From CANKHA01 sp963731585 (GTDB taxonomy: Bacteria; Pseudomonadota; Alphaproteobacteria; Rhizobiales; Xanthobacteraceae), in the NCBI GenBank assembly GCA_963731585.1, contig CAVSWC010000003.1, forward strand, positions 310,001 to 374,000: DNA of 64,000 nucleotides, given 5' to 3'. Under the pieces are notes generated by a model. It saw nothing but the letters and a program-made list of their open reading frames with translations, did no database searches and had not been told where the DNA came from. Made by a program: the position numbers and the translations under genes. Every line of letters starts with the position of its first letter. The stretch's first letter is position 1. Of this stretch, positions 37,374-46,373 are shown piece by piece.

Positions 37374-37991
37374 TCACGGGCACTTCACCGCGATCCTGCT
37401 GGCGAAAGTCTGGCCCCAGTTGCCGGCCATGAAAGAGGATTCGCTGACCTGCTTGCTCACTTCTTTCGGCGTCTCCACCGCGGCCTTGCATTGCGCAGGC
37501 GCGCCGACCAGCGCCACCGCATCTTTCTCCGCAAAGCCGAAGGACACAAAGTAGCTCGGGTCATAGACCGCGATGCTCAGATCCTTCTCCTTCAGCGGGG
37601 TCTTGAACGGCAGCATGAAATTCAGCGTGAGCACTTCATTCTTGTGATCGAGCCAATAGTCGGAGACCTCGCCAAAGGCGACGTCCTTGCCGCCCGCCTT
37701 GGCAAAGGTGAAGAAGTCCGACTCCTTCAGCGTGCTGATGTTCACCTCCGCCAGGCCCGCCAGATCCTCGCGGGTGAAAACGCCTTTGGTTTTCTGCGGC
37801 AGGCCTTCGAGCGCAAAGGCGGAATACATGTCGTCGAATTTCCAGGCATGCCGCACGCCGGTGGCGGCGCCCTTGGCGTCATAGACGACCTCACTCGTCA
37901 CCGTCACCCAGACATGCGGATGGGCCTGCGCCGGGCTGGCGAAAGCGGCGACGACAAAGGCGGCGGCGAGAAGATGAGGGGAAATTTTCAT
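37374..37991 (-). CDS. DUF1007 periplasmic protein, metal transport partner
   Basis: A 205-residue exported protein; signal peptide residues 1-23, mature start HPHVWVTVTSEVVYDAKG. DUF1007 proteins have this His-x-His at the mature N-terminus and are usually encoded next to NicO/RcnA-type transporters, as here. They are thought to bind a transition metal in the periplasm. YSAFALEGLPQKTKGVFTRE and YWLDHKNEVLTLNFMLPFKT are other typical segments. Start ATG 37991 is chosen over the in-frame ATG at 38003 because the signal peptide begins there. A Zur-like sequence lies about 40 bp upstream. Confidence 0.85.
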   Translation of the reverse strand: MKISPHLLAAAFVVAAFASPAQAHPHVWVTVTSEVVYDAKGAATGVRHAWKFDDMYSAFALEGLPQKTKGVFTREDLAGLAEVNISTLKESDFFTFAKAGGKDVAFGEVSDYWLDHKNEVLTLNFMLPFKTPLKEKDLSIAVYDPSYFVSFGFAEKDAVALVGAPAQCKAAVETPKEVSKQVSESSFMAGNWGQTFASRIAVKCP

Positions 37992-38029
37992 GGCAGGAAT
38001 CATACCACAGAGTGAGGCGGAATTGGGTT

Positions 38030-38043
38030 TGTTATGTTATTCA
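38030..38043. promoter_or_regulatory. Possible Zur-type box upstream of DUF1007/NicO
   Basis: TGTTATGTTATTCA resembles the alphaproteobacterial zinc-uptake-regulator site and the perfect copy TGTTATAATATAACA at 48204. Only one half is well conserved. Confidence 0.35.
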
Positions 38044-38056
38044 GCACGTTACAGAG

Positions 38057-39649
38057 TTACACGCCGGCTGCGCCGCCGTCGGCCCGCGGGTCATGCGCGC
38101 CTTCCAGCGTGCCGTCCGGGTGCAGCACCACCGCGCCGGCATGTCCCATGCTGTCGGAATAGCCTTCGGGCAGCATGTCGACATCGTGACCGGCCGCCAA
38201 CAGGCGGTCTGCCAGATTGCCATCGAAACGGCTTTCCAGCCGGAGGTTCTCGCGCGGACTGCCCCAGGTGCGTCCGAGCAGCCAGCGCGGACGGTCGATG
38301 GCTTCCGCCAGGTTCTGTTTGAAAGTCACGTGACGGGTGAACAGCGCGGCCTGCGTCTGCGGCTGGCCGTCGCCGCCCATGGTGCCATAGGCCATGACGC
38401 GTCCGTCCTTCAGCACCGCGAGCGCGGGATTGAGCGTGTGCACCGGAAGCCGGCCGGGCGCGAGGCGGTTGTGGGATTTCGGATCGAGCGAAAAGCTGGC
38501 GCCGCGGTTTTGCATCAAGACGCCGGTGCGCGGCAGCACACAGCCGGAACCGAATTCCCAGTAGAGCGACTGGATGTAAGAGACGACGAGACCGTTCTCA
38601 TCCGCCGCGCCCATCCAGACCGTGTCGCCTTCTTTGTAAGGCGCGGGCCAGGGCGCGGCCTTGCGCTGGTCGATCCGCATGGCCTCGCTATCGAGGAAAG
38701 CGGGTTGCAAGAAGCGATCGGCCGGCTCGCTCATCTCGGAAGGGTCGCCGAGGAAACGGTCGCGCAGCCGGAAGGCGCGCTTGGTGGCTTCGATCAGGCC
38801 GTGGATATGCTCAAAGCCTTCCGCCTCGGCGACCCGCAGCCGCTCGAACAGCGCCAGGATCATCAGCGAGGCAAAACCCTGGGTCGGTGGCCGGGTGTTG
38901 TAGAGCGTGCCGGCGGCGATCGTCACGCTCAGCGGCTCGGCTACCGAAGCCCGGCAGTTCCTCAGATCGTCGCGCGTGACCGGGCTGCCGATGCGTTCCA
39001 GATCGGCGGCGATCTCGCGTCCGACATCGCCGCGGTAGAAATCGTCCAGCCCGGCATGCGTCAGCTGCTCAAGAGTGTCCGCGAATGTCGACTGGCGCAG
39101 CTTGGCGCCCGGCTCCGGGGCTTTGCCGTCCAGCAGAAACACCTCGGCAAAGCCGGGCGCGGATTTCAGCTCGGATAGCTTCTCGGCGGTGAGTTGCGCC
39201 TGGCTTTTCGAAACTGCGTAACCATTGCGCGCATGCCCGATGGCGTCGGCCAGCAAAACGTCGAGCGGCAGCCGGCCGCGATAATGCTTGGCGGCCTCGA
39301 GCGCGGCGATCCAGCCGCCCACCGTGCCGGGCGGAGTGAGCGCGGCCATCGGCCCGCGCGGCGGGATGACATCCTCGCCGCGATAGAAATCGAGCGTCGC
39401 CTTTGCCCCTGCCCGCCCCGCCGCCATGATTGCCAGCACGCGGCCCTTCGGTTCGCGAATGAGCCAGAAGGCATCACCGCCCACCTGCGCCATATGCGGA
39501 TAGACCGCGGCTATGCTCGCGCCCATCGCCACCATGGCTTCGAGCGCGTTGCCGCCTTCCGCCAGCACAAGGCGGCCCGCCTCCGCCGCTGCCCGATGCG
39601 GCGCGGCGGCGACGCCGCGGCGATGCCCGGCGGTGTGCAGATCCATCAA
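38057..39649 (-). CDS. Gamma-glutamyltransferase family protein
   Basis: A 530-residue N-terminal nucleophile hydrolase. GGNALEAMVAMGASIAAVYP and GGDAFWLIREPKGRVLAI are in the large subunit; the self-cleavage Thr is in the GDTVWMGAADENGLVVSYIQ segment (about residue 345). This is followed by GSGCVLPRTGVLMQNRGASF, the small-subunit substrate loop. No signal peptide, so it belongs to the cytoplasmic GGT-like proteins that hydrolyse gamma-glutamyl or acyl amide bonds rather than classic periplasmic GGT. Intact. The start may be at 39649 or the next ATG at 39646. Confidence 0.85.
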   Translation of the reverse strand: MMDLHTAGHRRGVAAAPHRAAAEAGRLVLAEGGNALEAMVAMGASIAAVYPHMAQVGGDAFWLIREPKGRVLAIMAAGRAGAKATLDFYRGEDVIPPRGPMAALTPPGTVGGWIAALEAAKHYRGRLPLDVLLADAIGHARNGYAVSKSQAQLTAEKLSELKSAPGFAEVFLLDGKAPEPGAKLRQSTFADTLEQLTHAGLDDFYRGDVGREIAADLERIGSPVTRDDLRNCRASVAEPLSVTIAAGTLYNTRPPTQGFASLMILALFERLRVAEAEGFEHIHGLIEATKRAFRLRDRFLGDPSEMSEPADRFLQPAFLDSEAMRIDQRKAAPWPAPYKEGDTVWMGAADENGLVVSYIQSLYWEFGSGCVLPRTGVLMQNRGASFSLDPKSHNRLAPGRLPVHTLNPALAVLKDGRVMAYGTMGGDGQPQTQAALFTRHVTFKQNLAEAIDRPRWLLGRTWGSPRENLRLESRFDGNLADRLLAAGHDVDMLPEGYSDSMGHAGAVVLHPDGTLEGAHDPRADGGAAGV

Positions 39650-39655
39650 TCACCC

Positions 39656-39796
39656 GTCATTCCGGTCGAGCGCAACGCGCGAGGGCCGGAATCCATAATC
39701 CCTGCGTTACAGATTGAAACGAACACCTGCGGATTTCTTATTAGCACTTGGGCTTATCGATTCCGGGCTCGCCGCTTCGCGACGCCCCGGAATGAC
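39656..39796. repeat. Palindromic repeat, GTCATTCCGG/CCGGAATGAC family (copy 3, with an internal extra segment)
   Basis: Ends GTCATTCCGG (39656-39665) and CCGGAATGAC (39787-39796). The middle has about 45 bp more than the other copies (around CAGATTGAAACGAACACCTG), AT-richer than the arms. It lies between the ggt-like and dcp-like genes, immediately after the dcp stop. Confidence 0.72.
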
Positions 39797-39801
39797 GAAA
39801 A

Positions 39802-41915
39802 TTAGGCGTCCGCCGCGGGCGCCAGGTCTTCCAGCCCGCGCTTCTTCAGCAGTGCGTCGACCGTCGGCAGACGGCCGCGGAAGGCGGTATAGGCCTCCGC
39901 CGGGTCGCGCAGGTTGCCGGCGGAATAGATGTAATCGCGCAGGCGCTGCGCGGTTTCCGGATCGAAGACATTGCCCTTCTCCTCGAAAGCGAGGAAGGCG
40001 TCGGCGTCGAGCACCTCCGACCAAAGATAAGAATAGTAGGCCGCGGCGTAGCCTCCGCCCGAGAACAGGTGCTGGAAATGCGGCAGGCGGTGGCGCATGG
40101 CGATTTCATCCGGCATTCCGATGCGCGCCAATGCTTCGCGCTCGAACGCGGTGACGTCGATCCCTTCCGCGTCGGGCAAGGAATGCAGATCGATGTCGAC
40201 CAGCGCCGAGGCGGTGTATTCCACCGTCGCGCAGCCCTGGTTGAAATTACGCGCCGCCAGCACGCGATCGAGCAAGGCCTGCGGCATCGGCTCGCCGGTG
40301 CGGCAATGGCGGGCGTATTTCTTCAGGATCTCCGGCGCCTCCAGCCAATGCTCGTAGAGCTGCGACGGCAATTCGACGAAATCGCTCGACACCGAGGTGC
40401 CGGAAAGCAGCGGATAGGTGACGTTGGACAGAAGGCCGTGCAGCGCATGGCCGAATTCGTGGAACAGCGTGCGCGCGTCGTCGAAGCTGAGCAGCGCGGC
40501 GTGCCCCGGCTCCGGCTTGGAGAAATTCATCACATTGACGATGATTGGGCGGATATGGCCGGCGAGCTTCTTGCTGATCGCGCAGCGAGGTCATCCAGGC
40601 GCCGCTATGCTTGGAACTCGCGGGCGAAATAGTCGCCGAGGAACAGCCCGACATGCTTGCCGTCGCCTTCTTTCACCTCCCAGGCGCGGACGTCCGGGTG
40701 GTAGAGCGGCATCGGAGCACGGTCAGCCTGAATGCCCGCTACCGGTGAGAATGTGAGGCCGAACAGCCGGCGTGCGGTCTCGAAGGCTGCCTCGATCATA
40801 TGGTCGAGCTGGAAGAAAGGCTTGGTCTCAGCCTCATCGATGGCGTAGCGCGCCTTGCGCACCTTCTCCGCATAATAACGCCAGTCCCAGGGCGCCACGG
40901 CGAAATTGCCGCCCTCCTCGCTGATCTTGGCCTGCAACTCGCCGCGCTCGCGCTCCGCCCGGGCGCGGCCGCGCTGCCAGACATTGTCCAGCAGCTCCCG
41001 CACCGCCTTCGGAGTCTTGGCCATCTGGTCGGCGAGCCGGTAGTCGGCGAAGCTGGCATAGCCGAGCAGCTTGGCCCGTTCTGCCCGCAACGCCGCCATC
41101 TCGGCGATGATGCCGCGGTTGTCGCTCGCGCCGCCGTTCTCGCCGCGCTTGAGCCAGGCATGGTGTGCTTTTTCGCGCAGGTCGCGGCGGGAGGAGAATT
41201 GCAGGAAAGGCTCGATGGAGGAACGCGACAGCGTGATGACGTGCTTGCCGGGTAAGCCGCGCTCCTCGGCGGCGGCGCGCGCGGCGGCCAAGACGAAGTC
41301 CGGCAGGCCGCCAAGGTCGCCCTCCTCCAGCACCAAAGCGAAGGCCTTTTCGTCGGCCAGCACGTTCTGGCCGAAGGCGGTGCCGAGGCTCGCCAGCCGC
41401 TCGCCGATCTCGGCCAGCCGGCGCTTCTTCGCGGCGTCGAGCCCGGCCCCGGCACGGACGAAATGGGTGTGGTAGCGCTCCAGCACGCGCCGCTGCTCGG
41501 ACGTCAGGCCAAGTTCATCCCGCCGCCGGTGCAGGTCATCGATCCGCTGGAACAGCGGCTCGTTGAGATAGATTTCATTGTCGTGGCGAGCCAGCAGCGG
41601 AGAGATATCCCGCTCGATTGCCTGCAAGTCGTCGCTGGTGTCTGCTCCGGCCAGGACGAAAAAAACGTTCGACACCCGGGTCAGCAGCGCACCGCTGCGT
41701 TCCATAGCGGCCACGGTGTTGTCGAAATCTGGCCGCGCCGGATCGGCGGCGATGGCCTCGATCTCCGCGCGGTGGCGCGCGAGGCCTTGCGCGAAGGCGG
41801 GCGGGAAATGCTCGGGCTTCAGCGCCGCGAAGGGCGGCAACGCGAAGGGGCCGGTCCATTCACCGAGCAATGGGTTGCTCGCGATGCCGCCGGGAGAGGA
41901 ATTGCCTGGATTCAT
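39802..41915 (-). CDS. M3-family oligopeptidase, Dcp/OpdA type (two +1 frame breaks)
   Basis: Zinc peptidase that trims short peptides in the cytoplasm. The active site HEFGHALHGLL lies in the third quarter, with FVELPSQLYEHW and FSGGGYAAAYYSYLWSEV as further M3 hallmarks. Breaks at 40610 and 40570 (both an extra G after CAA) restore EFQHSGAWMTSLRDQQKLAG and IRPIIVNVMNFSKPEPGHAA. Restored length is about 704 residues, in the range of oligopeptidase A and peptidyl-dipeptidase Dcp. Which of the two specificities applies cannot be told from sequence. Confidence 0.88.
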
Positions 41916-42025
41916 GCTGTGCCTTTGGCCTTGAACAGGACGCAGATTTCAGGGAAATTGCGGCCAGTTCAGGGTTGGACTAATTTCGTGGTTCAGGAAT
42001 TCTAGCGCGCCGAGGAAATAGCAGC

Positions 42026-42271
42026 ATGACGGGCAAAAGCAGCCGCATCAACTGGCTCAACGTGAGCACGGTGATCAGCGCGGCGATCCTGATCGGGGCC
42101 GAGGTCTTCGGCGCCGCCTTCGCCGGGAGCTGGGCGATCGCCACCTTGTTCGGGCTCGATCAGATCTTCCGCTACACGCTCGACGTCGTGCTGTTCGGCT
42201 GCGGGCTGGCGGTGATGGTGTCCTTCATACGCAGCGCGAGTCGGGTTGAGCGCTTCACTACTCGCGACTAG
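42026..42271 (+). CDS. Small two-helix membrane protein, unknown function
   Basis: An 81-residue protein with two hydrophobic helices (VISAAILIGAEVFGAAFAGS and LDVVLFGCGLAVMVSFIRSA) joined by a short loop with FGLDQIFRYT. Basic residues at both ends suggest both termini are cytoplasmic. No family recognised, though similar small proteins are annotated hypothetical in Bradyrhizobium. It is divergent from the M3 peptidase and lies upstream of the decarboxylase leader. Confidence 0.6.
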   Translation: MTGKSSRINWLNVSTVISAAILIGAEVFGAAFAGSWAIATLFGLDQIFRYTLDVVLFGCGLAVMVSFIRSASRVERFTTRD

Positions 42272-42319
42272 CCGCGCCCACCGCGCAGCCCGGTCGACGA
42301 ACTCGTAATCCACAATCGA

Positions 42320-42760
42320 TAGAGTTTCTTTACCGCTAATGGGTAAAAAGCTTGCACCTCGCGGGTGAATCGCTTATTCGCGAGGTGCCCAATTTCGCAC
42401 GTGCCTGTGGCCGTGTGTCGATCGGTGGGCATCCGGACAAGAGGCCGGACAGCCGCCTGGGGAGAGAACTGCTCTTCCTAACCATGCGATCGGCAGCCGG
42501 AGGCGAAACCGGCGCACCCCGTCTCAACGGGGGACGCGGCTTAAAGCAACGACGGAGCGGGCTTTTTTGGTAGTGCCGGCGCAAATGCCGGATCACTGAA
42601 AAGGCTTGTCCTTCTTTGCCGGCAGTGCGGATGGAAAATTCCCCATTCGGACCAAGGCAGCAATCGGATGAAGTTCATCCGGGCCGGCGAATTTTTCGCC
42701 ATCCCTGAGGGACCGCATCCAAAGCTCAACCTTGCGGCTTCGCCGCCTGAAATGGGAACA
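42320..42760 (+). promoter_or_regulatory. Candidate speF-type structured leader of the decarboxylase gene
   Basis: About 440 non-coding bases precede the ornithine/lysine decarboxylase gene. A strong hairpin GCACCTCGCG ... CGCGAGGTGC (about 42354-42388) opens the region. Further stems follow, including GCATCCGGACAAGAGGCCGG and GCGCACCCCGTC / GGGGGACGCG. The speF RNA (Rfam RF00518) is a several-hundred-base leader described upstream of ornithine decarboxylase genes in alphaproteobacteria. Position, length and target match, but identity was not confirmed by a covariance model. Confidence 0.5.
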
Positions 42761-42766
42761 GCGCCG

Positions 42767-43898
42767 ATGACAGCGCGCATCCGTGAATTCCTAAAGAACC
42801 GCCGCGACGAGGGACCTTGCCTTGTCGTCGACCTTGACGTGGTGCGCGACAACTACACTGCCTTCGCCAAGGCTTTGCCCGACACGCGCGTGTTCTACGC
42901 GGTGAAGGCCAATCCGGCGCCGGAGGTGCTCGCGCTGTTGGCCGGGCTCGGCTCCTGCTTCGACACCGCCTCGGTCCCCGAGATCGAGATGGCGCTTGCG
43001 GCGGGCGCGGGCGCCGATCGCATCTCCTATGGCAATACCATCAAGAAGGAGCGCGACATCGCGCGCGCCTTTGAGTTGGGGATTCGCCTGTTCGCGGTCG
43101 ACTGCAAGCCCGAGGTGGAGAAGATCGCACGTGCGGCTCCCGGCAGCCGGGTGTTCTGCCGCATCCTGTGCGATGGCGCGGGCGCGGAATGGCCGCTGTC
43201 GCGCAAATTCGGCTGCGAGCCGGCGATGGCGGTGGAGGTGCTGGAGCATGCGCTCCGGCTCGGGCTGGAGCCCTATGGCGTGTCGTTCCATGTCGGCTCG
43301 CAGCAGCGCAACCAGCATGCCTGGGACAAGGCCTTGGCCTCGGCGGCCTCGGTGTTCCGGGAATGCGGCGAGCGCGGCATGAACCTGTCGATGGTCAATC
43401 TGGGCGGCGGCTTTCCGACCAAATACCTGAAGAACGTGCCGACGGTGAAGACCTATGGCTCGGCGATCTTCAAGGCGCTGCGCAAGCATTTCGGCAACCG
43501 CATCCCGGAGACCATCATCGAGCCGGGCCGCGGCATGGTCGGCAATGCAGGGGTGATCGAGACCGAAGTGGTGCTGGTGTCGAAGAAGGCGGAGGAGGAC
43601 GACGTGCGCTGGGTCTATCTCGACATCGGCAAGTTCGGCGGCCTGGCCGAGACCATGGACGAGTTCGATCCGCTACCCGATCAAGACCCCGCGGGACGGC
43701 GGCGAGCTGGCGCCCTGCGTCTTGGCCGGCCCGACCTGCGACAGCGCGGACGTGCTCTACGAGAAGCAGCCTTACCCGCTGCCGGTTTCGCTCGAGATCG
43801 GCGACAAGCTGCTGATCGAGGGCACCGGCGCCTATACCGCGACCTATGCCTCGGTCGGCTTCAACGGCTTCGCGCCGCTGAAGACCTTCCACATCTGA
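42767..43898 (+). CDS. Group IV ornithine/lysine decarboxylase (one +1 frame break)
   Basis: A PLP-dependent alanine-racemase-fold decarboxylase of about 376 residues, making putrescine or cadaverine. The PLP Lys is in FYAVKANPAPEVL (about residue 48), HVGSQ is the phosphate/PLP site, GGGFP and EPGRGMVG bind the cofactor phosphate, and CDSADVLYEK supplies the active-site Cys and Asp from the partner subunit. The break at 43667 (extra G after TTC) restores IRYPIKTPRDGGELAPCVLA. Start ATG 42767 is preferred over 42752, by family N-terminus. It is probably controlled by the structured leader and ends at a terminator. Confidence 0.9.
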
Positions 43899-43935
43899 GC
43901 TGACAAACGGCTGCCGTAAGGCAGGCAAATCAAAG

Positions 43936-43958
43936 GGCGGCGCGCGCCGCCATTTTTT
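43936..43958 (+). terminator. Rho-independent terminator after the decarboxylase gene
   Basis: GGCGGCG-CG-CGCCGCC followed by ATTTTTT, 37 bp after the stop codon. Confidence 0.88.
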
Positions 43959-43979
43959 ATTCACTCGCCAAGAAAGTGT

Positions 43980-45320
43980 CTAGCGCAGGCGCTCGTCCTG
44001 CCGGTTCTGCCGGTTGCCGCGCTGCTCCTGCGGCCGGCGCTGGTTCGCGGCCGTCGGTGGAGGTGGCGATGCCCGCACCACAGGCGGAGGTGGCGGTGAC
44101 GCCCGTATGACGGGCGGTGGCGGCGGAGACTGCATTCGCATCCGCTGCTCATTGCCGCGTTCCATCGCAGCCGGCCGGGACGAAGGCGACGCCGAACGGC
44201 CGGTGTTGTCGGCACCTCCTCGGGTCACGTTGACGGACGGGGACGGAGGCGACCGGCCCTGATCGCTGGACCGGTTGTTGCGGGAGCGGTCCTCGCCTGA
44301 GCGCGTTTCCTTGTCCGAACCAGTGCCGGTCTGCGCCGCCTTCGGCGGGCGCTCACCAAGCCGGCCCTTCTCATTGCCGCCTAGTTCCTTCGGCGCTTCG
44401 ATCCTGTCCGCCGGCTTGATGACGGTGTCCGTTTCCTTGACCAAAGCGCGGGCGCGCCTGCCCTCGCGGGCATCCACCTCACGGGCGCCATCAACCTTCG
44501 TTCCCTTCAGCACCGCCGGCTCGACCTTCGCCGCACGGATCGGCTTGCCGGTAGCGCGGGCGATGATGCCGGGATCGATTCCGGCATTGACCGCAACACG
44601 CGCGCGAGGCCGGTCGCGATCACGGTCGCGGTCGCGATCCCGATCCCGATCCCGATCACGGTCACGGTCACGGTCACGGTCACGGTCGCGATCGCGGTCT
44701 CGATCCCGGTCGACAATCACAGTGCGGTTCACGATCCTGGTGCGGCGAATGATGACGATACGGTCGCGCGGCGGCACCAACACCAGAAGAACGCGCGGCG
44801 CCAGCAGATAGCGCGGGCGCACGAAGCTCCAATAAATCGGATCATCCCGGTACTCGACCAGGAGATCGTCCGGCGGCAACGGCGCCCAGCCGACATAGTC
44901 GTCGCCATAGCGCCAGTCGACCCAGGCCGGTCCCCAGTCCTCACCGGGAATCCATATCCAACCCAGATCGCCGTCGTTCACCCAACGGCCGTAGTGATAG
45001 GCCACCCAGCCCCAAGCCGCCTCTTCGTCTGCTGCCTCCCAGTACCAGCCCCAGTCGTCGGTATAAATCCAGCGACCGCGGGTATAGGGCCGCCAGTCGG
45101 CCGGCACCGGGTCGGGGAGCCAGACCTCACCCCAGCGACCATGGTGCTGCCAGCGGCCATAAGGCGACAGCGCAATGCGGAATTCGGCGTCGATCACGTA
45201 TTGCGCCTGCGCAGGCGTAACCGGCACGACACCAAGCATGGGAGTAAGCGTGAGAACGGCAGCGCCGATCGCGACGCTCGCCAGGAATTGTGTGCTGCGC
45301 GCACGTAATGGTTTGGTCAT
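43980..45320 (-). CDS. Exported DUF6600-type protein with a (DR)n tract and Pro-rich tail
   Basis: About 446 residues. The signal peptide ends TPAQA. A Trp-rich repeat domain follows (LSPYGRWQHHGRWGEVWLPD, TDDWGWYWEAADEEAAWGW, VNDGDLGWIWIPGEDWGPAW), typical of DUF6600 outer-membrane or cell-surface proteins. Then come 17 Asp-Arg dipeptides, a charged region, and a tail with repeated SPPPPPVIRASPPPPPVVRA. The tail is probably disordered and could cross the peptidoglycan. Function unknown. ATG 45320 is chosen because the signal peptide begins there, not at the in-frame ATG at 45332. Confidence 0.7.
   Translation of the reverse strand: MTKPLRARSTQFLASVAIGAAVLTLTPMLGVVPVTPAQAQYVIDAEFRIALSPYGRWQHHGRWGEVWLPDPVPADWRPYTRGRWIYTDDWGWYWEAADEEAAWGWVAYHYGRWVNDGDLGWIWIPGEDWGPAWVDWRYGDDYVGWAPLPPDDLLVEYRDDPIYWSFVRPRYLLAPRVLLVLVPPRDRIVIIRRTRIVNRTVIVDRDRDRDRDRDRDRDRDRDRDRDRDRDRDRDRDRPRARVAVNAGIDPGIIARATGKPIRAAKVEPAVLKGTKVDGAREVDAREGRRARALVKETDTVIKPADRIEAPKELGGNEKGRLGERPPKAAQTGTGSDKETRSGEDRSRNNRSSDQGRSPPSPSVNVTRGGADNTGRSASPSSRPAAMERGNEQRMRMQSPPPPPVIRASPPPPPVVRASPPPPTAANQRRPQEQRGNRQNRQDERLR
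44610..44711 (-). repeat. In-gene tandem repeat, 17 x (GAY CGN) encoding (Asp-Arg)17
   Basis: 102 bases read GACCGT-type units: five consecutive identical GACCGT copies and three consecutive GATCGG copies, the rest variants. Six-base units keep the frame whatever the copy number. Confidence 0.9.
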
Positions 45321-45450
45321 GAGCGTTCTCATTGGTCGACTAAAAAATTAAACGATCAGCCGGACCGCCCCGTATTCACGCAAGGCGGGCGAGCCTAACG
45401 ACGGGTAACACCTTGCAGGTGAACCCGGAATGAATGAGACAGTCAGCCAA

Positions 45451-46362
45451 TCAGCTGGTGAGCGCGGTGGCTAACTGATGGATATTGTTGCGCATCATCT
45501 CGATATAGCTCGGCGCCGGACCTTTTTCGTCCGTCAGCGCGTCGGAAAATAGACGCCCGCCGATCTTTGCTCCGCTCTCCTTGGCGATCTGCTCCATCAT
45601 GCGCGGATCGGAGACGTTCTCCATGAACACCGCAGGAATTTTTTGCTTCCTGATCTGCGCGATGATTTTGGCAACATCCCTGGCGGAGACCGCCGCTTCG
45701 GTGGATACGCCGGTCGGAGCGATGAACTCTATGCCGTAGGCAGCGCCGAAATAGCCGAAGGCGTCATGGCTGGTGATGATGCGGCGGCGGTCGGCGGGGA
45801 TTTTGCCGATCGCCTCCTTCACCTCGCCTTCCAGCGCCTCGAGCTTGGCGAGATAGGCACTGGCATTGGCTTCGTAGACGCTCTTGCCGGCGGGATCGGC
45901 GGCGATAAGGCCATCGCGGATGTTAGCAACATAGATTTTGGCATTGCTCACCGACTGCCAGGCATGCGGGTCGGTCGCCGGATGCCCGTGGCCATGGTCA
46001 TCCGCCTGCATCTTGCGGGTCTTGATGCCCTTGCTGACCGTTATGGTCGGCGCCTTGGTTCCCGAGGCCTTCACCAGCCGCGTGATCCAGCCTTCGAAGC
46101 CGAGGCCATTGATGAACACCACCTTGGCGGCGCCCGCTCTTTTCGCATCGGCCGGCGTCGGGGCGTAGACGTGCGAATCGGCGTTCGTGCCGACGAGCGT
46201 GCCGACCTCAATGCGGTCGCCGCCGACGTTCTTCACCAAGTCGCCCAGAATGGAGAAGGTCGCGATCACCGGCATCTTGTCCTGCGCCACGGCGACCGAA
46301 AGGTTCGCTCCTGCGGCGCAGACCGCGACCAACGCCGCCAAGAATTTTTGTTTCACGGTCAT
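45451..46362 (-). CDS. znuA: Zinc ABC transporter substrate-binding protein
   Basis: A 303-residue cluster A-I metal-binding protein; signal peptide residues 1-26. The His-containing motifs NADSHVYAPTPADAK, the His-rich loop DDHGHGHPATDPHAW, TSHDAFGYFGAAYGIEF and FMENVSDPRMMEQIA match ZnuA/AdcA/TroA-type proteins. The loop is typical of zinc carriers. Last gene of the operon small ORF-znuC-znuB-znuA behind a perfect Zur-type palindrome, so it should be induced by zinc starvation. Manganese is a less likely cargo. Confidence 0.87.
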   Translation of the reverse strand: MTVKQKFLAALVAVCAAGANLSVAVAQDKMPVIATFSILGDLVKNVGGDRIEVGTLVGTNADSHVYAPTPADAKRAGAAKVVFINGLGFEGWITRLVKASGTKAPTITVSKGIKTRKMQADDHGHGHPATDPHAWQSVSNAKIYVANIRDGLIAADPAGKSVYEANASAYLAKLEALEGEVKEAIGKIPADRRRIITSHDAFGYFGAAYGIEFIAPTGVSTEAAVSARDVAKIIAQIRKQKIPAVFMENVSDPRMMEQIAKESGAKIGGRLFSDALTDEKGPAPSYIEMMRNNIHQLATALTS

Positions 46363-46373
46363 GCCACGCTGCC

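Noticed and set aside
42352..42573. A 73-codon frame inside the decarboxylase leader
   Set aside because: It lies over strong inverted repeats and reads as a random Arg/Gly-rich chain; leader RNA is the better explanation.
44610..44711. CRISPR-like or minisatellite array
   Set aside because: Six-base coding units without spacers, in frame, encoding Asp-Arg; it is a coding repeat.
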